Shown: positions 7,362-16,009 of the stretch, piece by piece
Layout: each line of letters begins with the position of its first letter
Numbering within the stretch: position 1 is the stretch's first letter
Program-made: the position numbers and the translations under genes
Notes under the pieces: model-generated
Told to the model about the DNA's origin: nothing
The model's database searches: none
The model's input: only the letters and a program-made list of their open reading frames with translations
Origin: Pseudomonas fluorescens
Lineage (GTDB): Bacteria > Pseudomonadota > Gammaproteobacteria > Pseudomonadales > Pseudomonadaceae
Direction: 5' to 3'
Assembly (NCBI RefSeq): GCF_002837185.1
Contig: NZ_KZ478033.1
Coordinates: forward strand, 1 to 32,681
Length of the DNA stretch: 32,681 nt

Positions 7362-7391
7362 TAAAAGGTAAAGGCCGCGCAGGGCGCGGCC
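7362..7391 (-). terminator. rho-independent terminator of the mannitol operon
   Basis: On the minus strand GGCCGCGC and GCGCGGCC form a perfect 8-bp stem with a CCT loop, followed by TTTACCTTTT. It starts 10 nt after the last gene of the operon (mtlZ) and separates it from the autotransporter transcribed in the same direction. Confidence 0.8.
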
Positions 7392-7400
7392 GGTGGGCTA

Positions 7401-8339
7401 TCAGCCTAATTGGCTACGGTGAGGCAAGTCCGGCCCGGTGCGGGTGCAGGTCAGCGCCGCAGCGCGGATGGCAAAGCCGAGCATGGCGTCGATCTGTTCG
7501 CGGCTGAGCTGTTGCAGCCCTTCAATCGAGTCCAATTGCTGCTCGGTCAACCAGGCAATCAACGCCGCCTGGAAGGTATCGCCGGCGCCGACCGTATCGG
7601 CCATCACGATGTCGACGGCCGGTTGCGACCAGGTGCCATGCCTACGGCTGAACACACTGGCGCCATCACCGCCACGGGTGAGGAATACCAACTGGCAGCG
7701 GTGTTGCAGCCAGCCTTGCAGCACGCTTTCAGGCGATTGCTCGGGGTACAGCAGGTGCAGGTCTTCATCGCTGACCTTGATCAGGTCGGCATGCTTGACC
7801 AGCTCGGCGATACGGTCGCGCCACAGTTGGATGTCCGGTTGCGGATTAAGGCGCACATTGGGGTCGAGGCTGATCAGGCGCTTGCCGCTTTCGCGCTGGA
7901 CGAGGGCCAGCAGCGTGTCGCCGATCGGTTGCACCACCAGCGAGAACGAGCCGACATGCAGCCCGCGAATCTCATCACCCAGCACCGGCAGATGCGCGAC
8001 CTGCAGTTGCCGGTCGGCGCAACCTTCGCCGCGAAAGCTGTAGTGCGGCGAGCCATTGGCACCCACGGCAACCATCGCCAGCGTGGTCGGTGCGGCGAAC
8101 TCCACGAGAAACTGCCGGCTCACGCCTTCATCCTTGAGCACCTGCACCAGGCGCCGGCCGAGGAAGTCGGTGGACACCCCGCCGAACAGCCCGGCCTCGA
8201 TGCCCAGGCGGCGCAAGCCCACGGCCACGTTGAACGGCGACCCGCCGGCAATAGACGTGTAGTTGACCTTGGACGCAAGCCCGCTGGCATCCTCCTCGCT
8301 GAAAAAATCAAACAGCGCTTCACCGCACACCAGATACAT
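7401..8339 (-). CDS. mtlZ: fructokinase, PfkB family (mannitol operon)
   Basis: The 312-residue cytoplasmic ribokinase-family sugar kinase phosphorylates the fructose made by mannitol dehydrogenase, feeding it into central metabolism. It shows the first PfkB signature at AGGSPFNVAVGLRRLG (31-46), a DPN motif at 159-161, and the second signature DTVGAGDTF with catalytic base D254. It is the last gene of the mtl operon, 12 bp after mtlY, and is followed by a strong terminator. The gene order EFGKDYZ is that of the P. fluorescens mannitol operon, which supports the symbol. Confidence 0.93.
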   Translation of the reverse strand: MYLVCGEALFDFFSEEDASGLASKVNYTSIAGGSPFNVAVGLRRLGIEAGLFGGVSTDFLGRRLVQVLKDEGVSRQFLVEFAAPTTLAMVAVGANGSPHYSFRGEGCADRQLQVAHLPVLGDEIRGLHVGSFSLVVQPIGDTLLALVQRESGKRLISLDPNVRLNPQPDIQLWRDRIAELVKHADLIKVSDEDLHLLYPEQSPESVLQGWLQHRCQLVFLTRGGDGASVFSRRHGTWSQPAVDIVMADTVGAGDTFQAALIAWLTEQQLDSIEGLQQLSREQIDAMLGFAIRAAALTCTRTGPDLPHRSQLG

Positions 8340-8351
8340 AGTCGCTCGCTC

Positions 8352-9833
8352 TTAAAGGGTTGCCACACGCTGTTGATAGCGCTCGTAGGCCTGTTGATAG
8401 GCCCTGACATTGGCCGGCACCGGTAAGGTGCGGCTGGCCGGGTCAAGGCTCACGCATTTGTCGCACAGGCTGGCCAGGGATTCGCCGGACTGGCACCACG
8501 CCGCCTGGATCGCCGCGCCCAGGGCAGCGGCCTCGCTTTGTTCGGTACACACCACTTCGGTGTTCATGATATCGGCGACCATCTGCCGCCACAGCGGGCT
8601 TTTCGAACCGCCGCCGATCAAGCGGATGCCCAGGCTTTGCAGACCGGTCTGGCGCAGCAGGTCCAGGCCGTAGCGCAAGCCGAAGGTGGTGCCTTCGACC
8701 ACCGCGCGGCACAGGTTGGCGCGGGTCAGGTTGGTCATGGTCAGGCCGTGCAGGCTGCCGGTGGCCTGGGGCAGGGCGGGCACCCGTTCGCCGTTGAGAA
8801 ACGGCAACATGCTCACCCCGTCTGCGCCAATGGGGGCCTGTTCGACCAGGGTGTTGAAGGCGTTCAGGTCCAGCTCGAACAGCTCGCGCACCACGCCGGT
8901 GGCGTTGGTCAGGTTCATGGTGCAGATCAACGGCAACCAGCCGCCGCTGGATGAGCAGAAGGTGGCGACCGACGCCTGCGGGCTCACGTTGGGCTGGTCG
9001 GCGAACGCGTAGACGGTGCCTGATGAGCCCAGGCTCATGGTGATGACGCCGGGGGCGATATTGCCGGTGCCGATGGCGCCCATCATGTTGTCGCCGCCGC
9101 CACTGGCGACGATGGCGTTGGGGTTGATGCCCAGGCGCTCGGCGATGGCCGGCAGGATCGTGCCCACCGCCTGGTCGGCTGCGATCAGCTCGGGCAGCGC
9201 TGCTTGCAGACGACCACTGGGGTCGATGTGCTGCAGCAGCGCCACGTCCCATTCACGGCGGCGCACGTCGAAATAGCCGGTGCCTGAAGCATCGCCGTAT
9301 TCGGCGACGGCGCGGCCGGTGAGCCAGTAGTTGAGGTAGTCATGGGGCAACAGGATATGGGCGATGCGCGCAAACAGGTCCGGGTGCTGTTCACGGGTCC
9401 ACAGCAGTTTTGACACGGTGTAGCCCGGCGCAATGACCACGCCCAGACGCTCCAGCGAGCCGCTTTCACCGCCCAGGTGCTGCAACAGGCGCTCGTTTTC
9501 GGCTGCGGTTTCGGTGTCGCACCACAGCTTGGCCGGGCGCAGCACCTGGCCCTGGGCGTCGAGCAAGACCAGGCCGTGTTGCTGGCCGGACACGCCGATA
9601 CCGAGAATGTCCTGGCCGTCCACCCCGGCCTGTTGCAGGGCGCGGTGGGTGGCTTCGGTAAAGGCATCCAGCCATTCCTGGGTGTGTTGCTCACGCCGGC
9701 CGTTGGCGCCGCTGAGCAGTGTGTGCGCGGCGGCGCCCAGGCCCAGCACCTTGCCGCTGGACGCGTCGAGGACGATGGCCTTGGTGCCCTGGGTGCCGCA
9801 GTCGATGCCGAGGAACAGGTTTGGCTGGGTCAT
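8352..9833 (-). CDS. mtlY: xylulokinase, FGGY family (mannitol/arabitol operon)
   Basis: The 493-residue cytoplasmic kinase phosphorylates D-xylulose, the product of arabitol oxidation by the broad-range polyol dehydrogenase MtlD. The N-terminal FGGY phosphate motif is LGIDCGTQGTKA (8-19), the catalytic-aspartate region is ASGGGDNMMGAIG, and the late GGGSKSPLWRQMVAD matches the family signature. I place the start at 9833, giving the standard N-terminus; the frame is open up to 9968, but those 45 extra codons are a translated REPIN. The ribosome site is weak (GAG 11 nt upstream). The gene is 139 bp downstream of mtlD, unusually far for this operon, because of the REPIN. Confidence 0.92.
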   Translation of the reverse strand: MTQPNLFLGIDCGTQGTKAIVLDASSGKVLGLGAAAHTLLSGANGRREQHTQEWLDAFTEATHRALQQAGVDGQDILGIGVSGQQHGLVLLDAQGQVLRPAKLWCDTETAAENERLLQHLGGESGSLERLGVVIAPGYTVSKLLWTREQHPDLFARIAHILLPHDYLNYWLTGRAVAEYGDASGTGYFDVRRREWDVALLQHIDPSGRLQAALPELIAADQAVGTILPAIAERLGINPNAIVASGGGDNMMGAIGTGNIAPGVITMSLGSSGTVYAFADQPNVSPQASVATFCSSSGGWLPLICTMNLTNATGVVRELFELDLNAFNTLVEQAPIGADGVSMLPFLNGERVPALPQATGSLHGLTMTNLTRANLCRAVVEGTTFGLRYGLDLLRQTGLQSLGIRLIGGGSKSPLWRQMVADIMNTEVVCTEQSEAAALGAAIQAAWCQSGESLASLCDKCVSLDPASRTLPVPANVRAYQQAYERYQQRVATL

Positions 9834-9880
9834 GATGGAGTGCTCAGCAGTCTTATTGTTGGAGTTGTCAATGCGGTCAA

Positions 9881-9969
9881 TGTGGGAGGGGGCTTGCCCC
9901 CGATAGCAGTGGGTCAGTGAAAGATTTATTAACTGACACACCCTCATCGGGGGCAAGCCCCCTCCCACA
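9881..9969. repeat. REPIN, GTGGGAGGGGGC family, inside the mtl operon
   Basis: Two inverted 24-nt arms (9881-9904 and 9946-9969) that begin TGTGGGAGGGGGCTTGCC and are exact complements enclose a 41-nt spacer. The repeat begins 3 nt after the mtlD stop and lies in the mtlD-mtlY gap. As RNA it would form a very stable stem at the 3' end of the mtlD message. A sister copy lies between mtlF and mtlE. Confidence 0.92.
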
Positions 9970-9972
9970 GTT

Positions 9973-11454
9973 TCAAGCCGGTCTCTTCAGAAGATGCTCC
10001 AGCGTTTCAGTGACGCCGTGATCGCGCAAGCTTGCATAACACCGCTCGAACGCTGCCACAAATGCAGGCGAGTTGGGAATAGCCGTGCCGAAAATCTCTT
10101 CAACCCCCAGCAAGCGCTGGCTGATCAACGCGTCATCACTCACCAGCGCTTGGCAGAACGCGGCACGAGGATCGGGAATCGTGTAGGCCACGCCATTTTC
10201 GTCGACACCCTTCAAATACAAGGCCCAGGCGGCCACCACCAGCGCCGCGCGCTCGGTCTCGCGCCCATCGGCAATCAAGCGGTTGATGGTCGGCACGGTG
10301 AATTTGGGAAACTTCGACGAGCCATCCGAGCACACCCGTTCCAGCTGGTCGGCGATTGCCTGGTTGGAGAAGCGGTCCACCAAGGTCTGTTTGTAGTCCG
10401 TCAAGTCGATGCCCGGCACTGGCGCCAGGTTCGGCGTGACGTCCAGGTCCATGTAGGCGCGCATGTAGGCGACAAACAGCGGGTCGTTCATGGTTTCGTG
10501 GACGAACCGGTAGCCCTTGAGGAACCCCAGGTACGTCAGGGCCAGGTGGCTGCCGTTGAGCAGGCCGATCTTCATTTCCTCGTAAGGCGTTACGTCATCG
10601 GTGAACTGCACGCCGACCTTTTCCCAGGCCGGGCGTCCGTTGACGAACTTATCTTCCAGCACCCATTGCACAAAAGGCTCGCACACCACCGGCCAGGCGT
10701 CGTCAATGCCGTGTTCATCATGCAACTGCAGGCGGTGGGCGGTGCTGGTCATCGGCGTGATGCGGTCGACCATGGCATTCGGGAAGCTCACAGTGGCCTG
10801 GATCCAGTCATGCAGCTCGGCATTGTGCAGCGCGGCAAACGCCAGCAGGGCCTTGCGCGTGACAGCGCCGTTGTGCGGCAGGTTATCGCAGGACATCACC
10901 GTGAACGCCGGGGTGCCGGCGGCGCGGCGTTGGGTCAGGGCGGCGCAGAGAAAACCGAACACGGTTTTCGGTGCGCTCGGGTGCGCCAGGTCATGCTGGA
11001 TCTGTGGCAGGTGGGCCATGAATTCGCCGTTGCTGTCGTCGATGCAGTAGCCGCCTTCGGTGATGGTCAGTGACACGATCCGGATGGCCGGCTCGGCCAG
11101 TTTATCGATCAGCGCCCGGGCACCGTCCTCGGCCAGCAGCATGTCGCTGATCGAGCCGATCACGCGCACGTCGGTGTCGTCGGTGTCGCCCAGTTCATAC
11201 AGGGTGAACAGATAATCCTGGCCCGCCAGGTCGTCGCGGGCCTTGCGGTCTTCGGCCCGCAGGCCCACGCCGCAGATGCTCCAGTCCAGGCCTTCGCCGG
11301 TGTTCATCAAGGCATCGGTGTAAAACGCCTGGTGCCCCCGATGGAAACCGCCGACGCCGATATGCGCAATGCCCTGCGATGTGCTGGCGATGGCGTAGGC
11401 TGGCCGCTGCACTTCGGGTGCCAACTGGGTGAGGGTGTGTTTATTCAGCTTCAT
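9973..11454 (-). CDS. mtlD: mannitol 2-dehydrogenase
   Basis: The 493-residue NAD-dependent long-chain polyol dehydrogenase oxidises D-mannitol to D-fructose, and also D-arabitol and sorbitol in the characterised P. fluorescens enzyme. The catalytic set known from that enzyme sits at identical positions: K295, N300 and H303 in KIGLLNGSH, and N191 in SCDNLPHNG. The N-terminal nucleotide-binding segment is HIGVGGFHRGHQ (31-42). It is cytoplasmic and metal-independent. It lies 18 bp downstream of mtlK and is followed by a REPIN. The ribosome site before ATG 11454 is weak. Confidence 0.97.
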   Translation of the reverse strand: MKLNKHTLTQLAPEVQRPAYAIASTSQGIAHIGVGGFHRGHQAFYTDALMNTGEGLDWSICGVGLRAEDRKARDDLAGQDYLFTLYELGDTDDTDVRVIGSISDMLLAEDGARALIDKLAEPAIRIVSLTITEGGYCIDDSNGEFMAHLPQIQHDLAHPSAPKTVFGFLCAALTQRRAAGTPAFTVMSCDNLPHNGAVTRKALLAFAALHNAELHDWIQATVSFPNAMVDRITPMTSTAHRLQLHDEHGIDDAWPVVCEPFVQWVLEDKFVNGRPAWEKVGVQFTDDVTPYEEMKIGLLNGSHLALTYLGFLKGYRFVHETMNDPLFVAYMRAYMDLDVTPNLAPVPGIDLTDYKQTLVDRFSNQAIADQLERVCSDGSSKFPKFTVPTINRLIADGRETERAALVVAAWALYLKGVDENGVAYTIPDPRAAFCQALVSDDALISQRLLGVEEIFGTAIPNSPAFVAAFERCYASLRDHGVTETLEHLLKRPA

Positions 11455-11472
11455 GGCGTAATACTCGCGAAA

Positions 11473-12576
11473 TCAGGCGGCGGCGCGCAGGGGGCGGGTG
11501 ACGGCCACGCCATCGGTGTCGAACAGATGGCAGTGCGCCGGGTCCAGGTGCAGGTGCAACGTCTCGCCATACTGGCTGGCCATGTCGCCACGGATGCGCA
11601 TGGTCAGCGGCTCGCCGTTGGCGGTGATGACGTGGCAGAAGGTGTCGCTGCCCAGGCGCTCGCCGACGTCGGCGGTGACGGTCAGGGTGGTCTGGCCCGG
11701 CGTGGCGATTTCCAGATGCTCGGGGCGAATACCCAGGGTCACCGCGCTGCCCACGCTCAAGCTGGCGCCGCTGAGCGGCAGGCTGATCAGGGTGCCGGCG
11801 TCGAGTTGCACGTCACAGCCCTGGCCGTCGACACGCGTGACTTTGCCCTTGAGGAAACCCATCTTCGGCGTGCCGAGAAAGCCCGCCACGAACAGGTTGG
11901 CCGGCTGGTGGTACAGCTCCAGCGGCGAGCCGACCTGTTCGATGCGACCGCTGTTGAGCACCACCACTTTGTCGGCCAGGGTCATGGCTTCGACCTGGTC
12001 GTGGGTCACGTAGATCATGGTCGCCTGCAGCTCTTTATGCAGGCGTGCCAGTTCCAGGCGCATCTGCACGCGCAGGGCGGCGTCGAGGTTGGACAGCGGT
12101 TCGTCGAACAGGAAGATCTTCGGGTTGCGCACAATCGCCCGGCCAATCGCCACGCGCTGGCGCTGGCCGCCGGAGAGCTGCTTGGGCTTGCGCTCCAGCA
12201 GCGGGCCCAACTCCAGGATGCGCGCCGCTTCATTGACCTTGCTCTCGACGATTGTCTTGTCGACGCCGGCCAGGTCCAGGGCGAACGACATGTTCTTGCG
12301 CACGCTCATGTGCGGGTACAGGGCGTAGGTCTGGAATACCATCGCCAGGTCACGCTTGGCCGGGGTCACTTCGGTGATGTCGCGGCCATCGAGTTCGAGG
12401 GTGCCCTCAGTCACTTCTTCCAGGCCGGCGATCAAGCGCAGCAGGGTGGATTTGCCGCAGCCCGACGGGCCGACGAACACCACGAATTCCTTGTCGTTCA
12501 CTTCCAGGTCGATGCCCTTGATGATGGAAAAACCTTCGAAGCCTTTTTGCAGATTCTTGATTTTCAGGTTGGCCAT
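11473..12576 (-). CDS. mtlK: polyol ABC transporter ATP-binding protein
   Basis: The 367-residue MalK/UgpC-type ATPase powers mannitol uptake. It has Walker A GPSGCGKST at 36-44, the Q-loop at FQTYALYPH, the ABC signature LSGGQ at 134-138, Walker B IFLFDEP at 154-160 and the switch histidine H192. A C-terminal TOBE-like regulatory region follows residue 235. GGAGGG lies 6 nt before the ATG at 12576. It is membrane-associated through MtlF and MtlG, and lies 23 bp downstream of mtlG. Confidence 0.96.
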   Translation of the reverse strand: MANLKIKNLQKGFEGFSIIKGIDLEVNDKEFVVFVGPSGCGKSTLLRLIAGLEEVTEGTLELDGRDITEVTPAKRDLAMVFQTYALYPHMSVRKNMSFALDLAGVDKTIVESKVNEAARILELGPLLERKPKQLSGGQRQRVAIGRAIVRNPKIFLFDEPLSNLDAALRVQMRLELARLHKELQATMIYVTHDQVEAMTLADKVVVLNSGRIEQVGSPLELYHQPANLFVAGFLGTPKMGFLKGKVTRVDGQGCDVQLDAGTLISLPLSGASLSVGSAVTLGIRPEHLEIATPGQTTLTVTADVGERLGSDTFCHVITANGEPLTMRIRGDMASQYGETLHLHLDPAHCHLFDTDGVAVTRPLRAAA

Positions 12577-12599
12577 GATGGTCCCTCCGCTTGAAATTA

Positions 12600-13430
12600 T
12601 TATTTGACCGCGCCAAAGGACAGGCCGCGCACCAACTGCTTCTGGCTGATCCAGCCAAAGATCAGGATGGGCGCGCAGGCCAGGGTCGACACGGCGGACA
12701 ATTTGGCCCAGAACAAACCTTCAGGGCTGGAATAGGAGGCGATCAGCGCCGTCAGCGGCGCGGCGCTGGAGGACGTCAGGTTCAGTGACCAGAAGGCCTC
12801 GTTCCAGCACAGGATCAGCGACAGCAGCACGGTCGACGCCAGGCCGCCCTTGGCGATCGGCAGCAGCACGCGGACCATTTCCTGCCACAGCGTGGCGCCA
12901 TCCAGGCGGGCGGCTTCGAGGATGTCCTTGGGAATGTCCTTGAAGTAGGTGTACACCATCCACACCACGATCGGCAGGTTGATCAGGGTGTAGATGATGA
13001 TCAGCGCAATGCGCGTATCCAGCAGGCCAAAGCTCTTGGCCAGCAGGTAGATCGGCATCAGCACGCCCACCGGCGGCAGCATCTTGGTCGACAGCATCCA
13101 CAGCAGCGTGCCCTTGGTGCGCTGGGTTTCATAGAACGCCATGGAGTAGGCGGCCGGCACCGAGATCAGCAGGCACAGGGCGGTGGCGCTGAAGGAAATC
13201 AGTACCGAGTTCCACGCGTAGGCAAAATAGTTGCTGCGCTCGTTGATGTGCAGGTAGTTCTCCAGCGTCGGCGTGAAGATGAACTGCGGCGGCGTGGCGA
13301 ACGCGTCGATTTCGGTCTTGAAGCTGGTCAGCACCATCCAGAAGATCGGGAAGAAGATCAGGATCGCGATGGCCCAGGCCAGGGTGCCGAGCAACAGGCT
13401 TTGCAGGCGGCGGGATTGTTGAAGCGTCAT
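12600..13430 (-). CDS. mtlG: polyol ABC transporter permease
   Basis: This 276-residue inner-membrane permease of the MalG type has about six transmembrane segments, the first at residues 12-32. The cytoplasmic coupling motif that contacts the ATPase, EAARLDGATLWQEM, lies near residue 168. It forms the channel with MtlF. GAGGG lies about 7 nt before ATG 13430, and the gap to mtlF is 10 bp. Confidence 0.95.
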   Translation of the reverse strand: MTLQQSRRLQSLLLGTLAWAIAILIFFPIFWMVLTSFKTEIDAFATPPQFIFTPTLENYLHINERSNYFAYAWNSVLISFSATALCLLISVPAAYSMAFYETQRTKGTLLWMLSTKMLPPVGVLMPIYLLAKSFGLLDTRIALIIIYTLINLPIVVWMVYTYFKDIPKDILEAARLDGATLWQEMVRVLLPIAKGGLASTVLLSLILCWNEAFWSLNLTSSSAAPLTALIASYSSPEGLFWAKLSAVSTLACAPILIFGWISQKQLVRGLSFGAVK

Positions 13431-13440
13431 GGCGCGGCCC

Positions 13441-14331
13441 TCAAGGCTTGTCAGTCAGGTTTTTGCCGATCATCCGCACCAGGATGATCGCCGCGATATT
13501 GGCGATGACCACGGCGATCAAGCCGCCGGCCGAAGCCATGCCCACGTCGAACTGCACCAGCGCCTGGTTGTAGATCAGGTAGGCGAGGTTGGTCGAGGCG
13601 TAGCCCGGGCCACCGTTGGTGGTGGTGAAGATTTCGGCGAACACCGAGAGCAGAAAGATCGTCTCGATCATCACCACCACCGCAATCGGACGGGCCAGGT
13701 GGGGCAGGGTCAGGTGCCAGAAGATCGCAATGGCGCCGGCCCCGTCCAGGCGTGCGGCTTCCTTTTGTTCCTGGTCCAGGGACTGCATGGCGGTCATCAG
13801 CAGCAGGATCGCGAAGGGCAGCCACTGCCACGACACAATGATGATGATCGACAGCAGCGGGTAGTGCGCCAGCCAGTCCACGGGCTCTGCGCCGAAGAAC
13901 TTCCACACGGCGGCGAGAATCCCCGACACCGGGTGGAAAATCAGGTTCTTCCAGATCAACGCACCGACGGTGGGCATGATGAAGAACGGTGAAATCAACA
14001 ACACCCGTACCAGGCCGCGGCCAAAGAACTCACTGGCCTCCAGCAGCGCACTGATCAACACGCCGAACACCACGCTGATCAACAGCACGCTGCCCACCAG
14101 CAACAGGGTGTTGGTGGCGCCGGGCAAGAAGCCCGAGTCGGTGACGAAATAGGTGAAGTTTTCCAACCCCACGAACTGGTTTTCGCCGGGGTAGAGCAGG
14201 TTGTAGCGGATCAACGAAAAGTACAGGGTCATGCCCAGCGGCACGATCATCCACAGCAGCAACAGGGCCACCGAGGGGCTGACGAGGAACCAGCCGGGGT
14301 TGGCCAGGCGGTTTTTGGGCGTTGTATTCAT
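13441..14331 (-). CDS. mtlF: polyol ABC transporter permease
   Basis: The 296-residue MalF-type inner-membrane permease has a first membrane segment at residues 14-35, about six in all, and the coupling motif KEAARLDGAGAIAIFW near residue 190. It pairs with MtlG and the ATPase MtlK, and receives polyol from the binding protein MtlE. It is second in the operon, 152 bp after mtlE, with a REPIN in that gap. Confidence 0.95.
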   Translation of the reverse strand: MNTTPKNRLANPGWFLVSPSVALLLLWMIVPLGMTLYFSLIRYNLLYPGENQFVGLENFTYFVTDSGFLPGATNTLLLVGSVLLISVVFGVLISALLEASEFFGRGLVRVLLISPFFIMPTVGALIWKNLIFHPVSGILAAVWKFFGAEPVDWLAHYPLLSIIIIVSWQWLPFAILLLMTAMQSLDQEQKEAARLDGAGAIAIFWHLTLPHLARPIAVVVMIETIFLLSVFAEIFTTTNGGPGYASTNLAYLIYNQALVQFDVGMASAGGLIAVVIANIAAIILVRMIGKNLTDKP

Positions 14332-14370
14332 GGTGATCAGAACCAGTCAGGTACATGCAAACGCGGTCAG

Positions 14371-14460
14371 TGTGGGAGGGGGCTTGCCCCCGATAGCGGT
14401 GTATCAGTTGATGAATCAGTTGGCTGATCCACTGCTATCGGGGGCAAGCCCCCTCCCACA
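14371..14460. repeat. REPIN, GTGGGAGGGGGC family, between mtlE and mtlF
   Basis: Arms at 14371-14394 and 14437-14460 are exact inverted copies, the same REP as at 9881-9969. The pairing extends inward (CGATAGC with GCTATCG). The repeat lies 23 nt after the mtlE stop. A stable stem here could protect the mtlE message and raise the binding protein over the permeases, as REP elements do in the malE-malF gap of enteric bacteria. That role is inferred. Confidence 0.92.
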
Positions 14461-14483
14461 TTTGACTGTGGTGAGGGCTGAGA

Positions 14484-15806
14484 TTACTTGGGGTAACCGG
14501 CCCGCTTCATTTCCCGCTCGGTTGTAGTCTGCGCGGCGGTCAATGCAGCATCGACGGTCTGCTGACCGGTCAGCGCACCGGAGAAGAACTTGCCGACCTG
14601 GGTACCAATCGCCTGGAATTCGGGAATGGTCACCAACTGGATACCGATATACGGCACCGGCTTCTCGGTAGGCTTGGTCGGGTCCGCCACTTTCAGCGAT
14701 TCCAGGGTCACCTTGGCAAACGGTGCGGCCTTCATGTACTCATCGCTGTAGGTGGACTTGCGCGTGCCTGGCGGGACGTTGGCGACGCCGTCGGTCTTGG
14801 CGACCAATGCGCCATATTCCTTGGAGGTGGCCCAACTGGTGAACACCTTGGCGGCGTCCTTGGCCTTGGAACTGGTGGGGATCGCCAGGCTCCAGGAGTA
14901 CAGCCACGAGGTGCCCTTGTCGGTCTTCTCGTGGGGGGCGAAGGTAAAGCCGACGTGTTCGGCCACCTTGCTCTGGGTTTTGTCGGTGACAAACGAGCCG
15001 GCCACGCTGGCGTCCACCCAGATCGCGCACTTGCCGCTGTTGAACAGCGCCAGGTTTTCGTTGAAGCCGTTGCTGGAAGCGCCCGGCGGACCGGATTTTT
15101 TCATGTTGTCGACGTAGAACGTCAGCGCGTCCTTCCACTCGGGGCCGTTGAATTCAGGTTGCCACTTCTCATCGAACCAGCGCGCACCATAGCCATTGGC
15201 CAGAGTGGTGATGAGCGCCATGTTCTCGCCCCAACCGGCTTTGCCGCGCAGGCACAGGCCGTATTGCTCTTTGGATTTGTCGGTGAGTTTGGCCGCGAAT
15301 TCGCCGATCTGGCTCCAGGTCGGGTGCTCGGGCATGCTCAGCCCGGCGTCCTTGAACAGGTCGGTGCGGTAATAGGTGATCGAGCTTTCGGCGTAGAACG
15401 GCAGGGCGTACAGCGAGCCTTTGACGGACAACCCGTCACGCACCGAAGGGAATACGTCATCCAGGTCGTAGGACGCCGGCAGGTCCTTCATGGGCTCCAA
15501 CCAACCCTTGGCACCCCAGAGTGCGGCTTCGTACATGCCGATGGTCAATACATCGAACTGCCCGCCCTGGGTGGCGATGTCGGTGGTCAGGCGTTGGCGT
15601 AGCACGTTTTCTTCAAGCACCACCCAGTTCAGCTTGATCTCCGGATGCTCGGCCTCGAAGGTTTTCGAGAGCTTCTGCATACGGATCATGTCGCTGTTAT
15701 TGACGGTGGCAATGGTCAGGGTTTGCGCGCCAAAGCTGACGGCGCTGAGGGTCATGCATGCAGTCATGCAGGTAGAGGCAAGCAGTACTTTTGCTGTGAA
15801 CTTCAT
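14484..15806 (-). CDS. mtlE: polyol ABC transporter periplasmic binding protein
   Basis: The 440-residue family-1 solute-binding protein captures mannitol and related polyols in the periplasm. The signal peptide runs from MKFTAK through a hydrophobic core to FGA, with the mature protein beginning near QTLTIATVNN. I choose ATG 15806 over the upstream ATG at 15818 because GGAG lies 6 nt before 15806 and the protein then starts with a normal signal peptide. It is the first gene of the operon, with a good sigma-70 promoter at 15897-15925 and a Crc/Hfq-like motif in the leader. A REPIN follows the stop. Confidence 0.95.
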   Translation of the reverse strand: MKFTAKVLLASTCMTACMTLSAVSFGAQTLTIATVNNSDMIRMQKLSKTFEAEHPEIKLNWVVLEENVLRQRLTTDIATQGGQFDVLTIGMYEAALWGAKGWLEPMKDLPASYDLDDVFPSVRDGLSVKGSLYALPFYAESSITYYRTDLFKDAGLSMPEHPTWSQIGEFAAKLTDKSKEQYGLCLRGKAGWGENMALITTLANGYGARWFDEKWQPEFNGPEWKDALTFYVDNMKKSGPPGASSNGFNENLALFNSGKCAIWVDASVAGSFVTDKTQSKVAEHVGFTFAPHEKTDKGTSWLYSWSLAIPTSSKAKDAAKVFTSWATSKEYGALVAKTDGVANVPPGTRKSTYSDEYMKAAPFAKVTLESLKVADPTKPTEKPVPYIGIQLVTIPEFQAIGTQVGKFFSGALTGQQTVDAALTAAQTTTEREMKRAGYPK

Positions 15807-15850
15807 CGCGCACTCCATTTCCGCGCCCAGAGGCTACGGAAGGACAGTTA

Positions 15851-15858
15851 TTGTTGTT
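15851..15858 (-). promoter_or_regulatory. Crc/Hfq catabolite-repression motif (AACAACAA) in the mtlE leader
   Basis: The minus strand reads AACAACAA, an exact match to the AAYAAYAA motif bound by Hfq with Crc in Pseudomonas. It lies about 45 nt upstream of the mtlE start, within the predicted transcript. Repression of mannitol uptake when succinate or amino acids are present would fit. Binding is inferred. Confidence 0.55.
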
Positions 15859-15896
15859 GTGTCTTCCCATCAAGGAGTCAGGAAGAGTGTGCGTTG

Positions 15897-15925
15897 ATTA
15901 CAGCCTTCAAATGCGCCTGTGACAA
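15897..15925 (-). promoter_or_regulatory. sigma-70 promoter of the mannitol operon
   Basis: On the minus strand TTGTCA (15925-15920) and TGTAAT (15902-15897) are separated by exactly 17 bp, each matching the sigma-70 consensus at five of six positions. The transcript would start near 15890, giving a leader of about 85 nt. Bases 15926-15967 upstream, which contain two TCCCA units 9 nt apart, are where the activator MtlR would be expected to bind; I cannot define its site. Confidence 0.7.
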
Positions 15926-15967
15926 ATCCTTGGGAGCACTGGGACTGATACTTTTTTGCACTCGGCA

Positions 15968-16000
15968 TGATCGCTCCCACGCTCCGCGTGGGAGCGATCA
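15968..16000. repeat. perfect 15-bp palindrome downstream of the DUF6124-like gene
   Basis: TGATCGCTCCCACGC and its exact complement flank TCC. The core is related to the shorter palindrome at 2975-2993, which suggests a dispersed small palindromic repeat. It lies between the stop of the DUF6124-like gene (16010) and the mtl promoter on the same strand, so it could limit read-through into mtlE, although no T-run follows directly. Confidence 0.75.
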
Positions 16001-16009
16001 GTGCAGTGC

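Noticed and set aside
9834..9968. A 45-codon N-terminal extension of the xylulokinase
   Set aside because: It translates the REPIN and spacer, while the kinase motif begins normally after ATG 9833.
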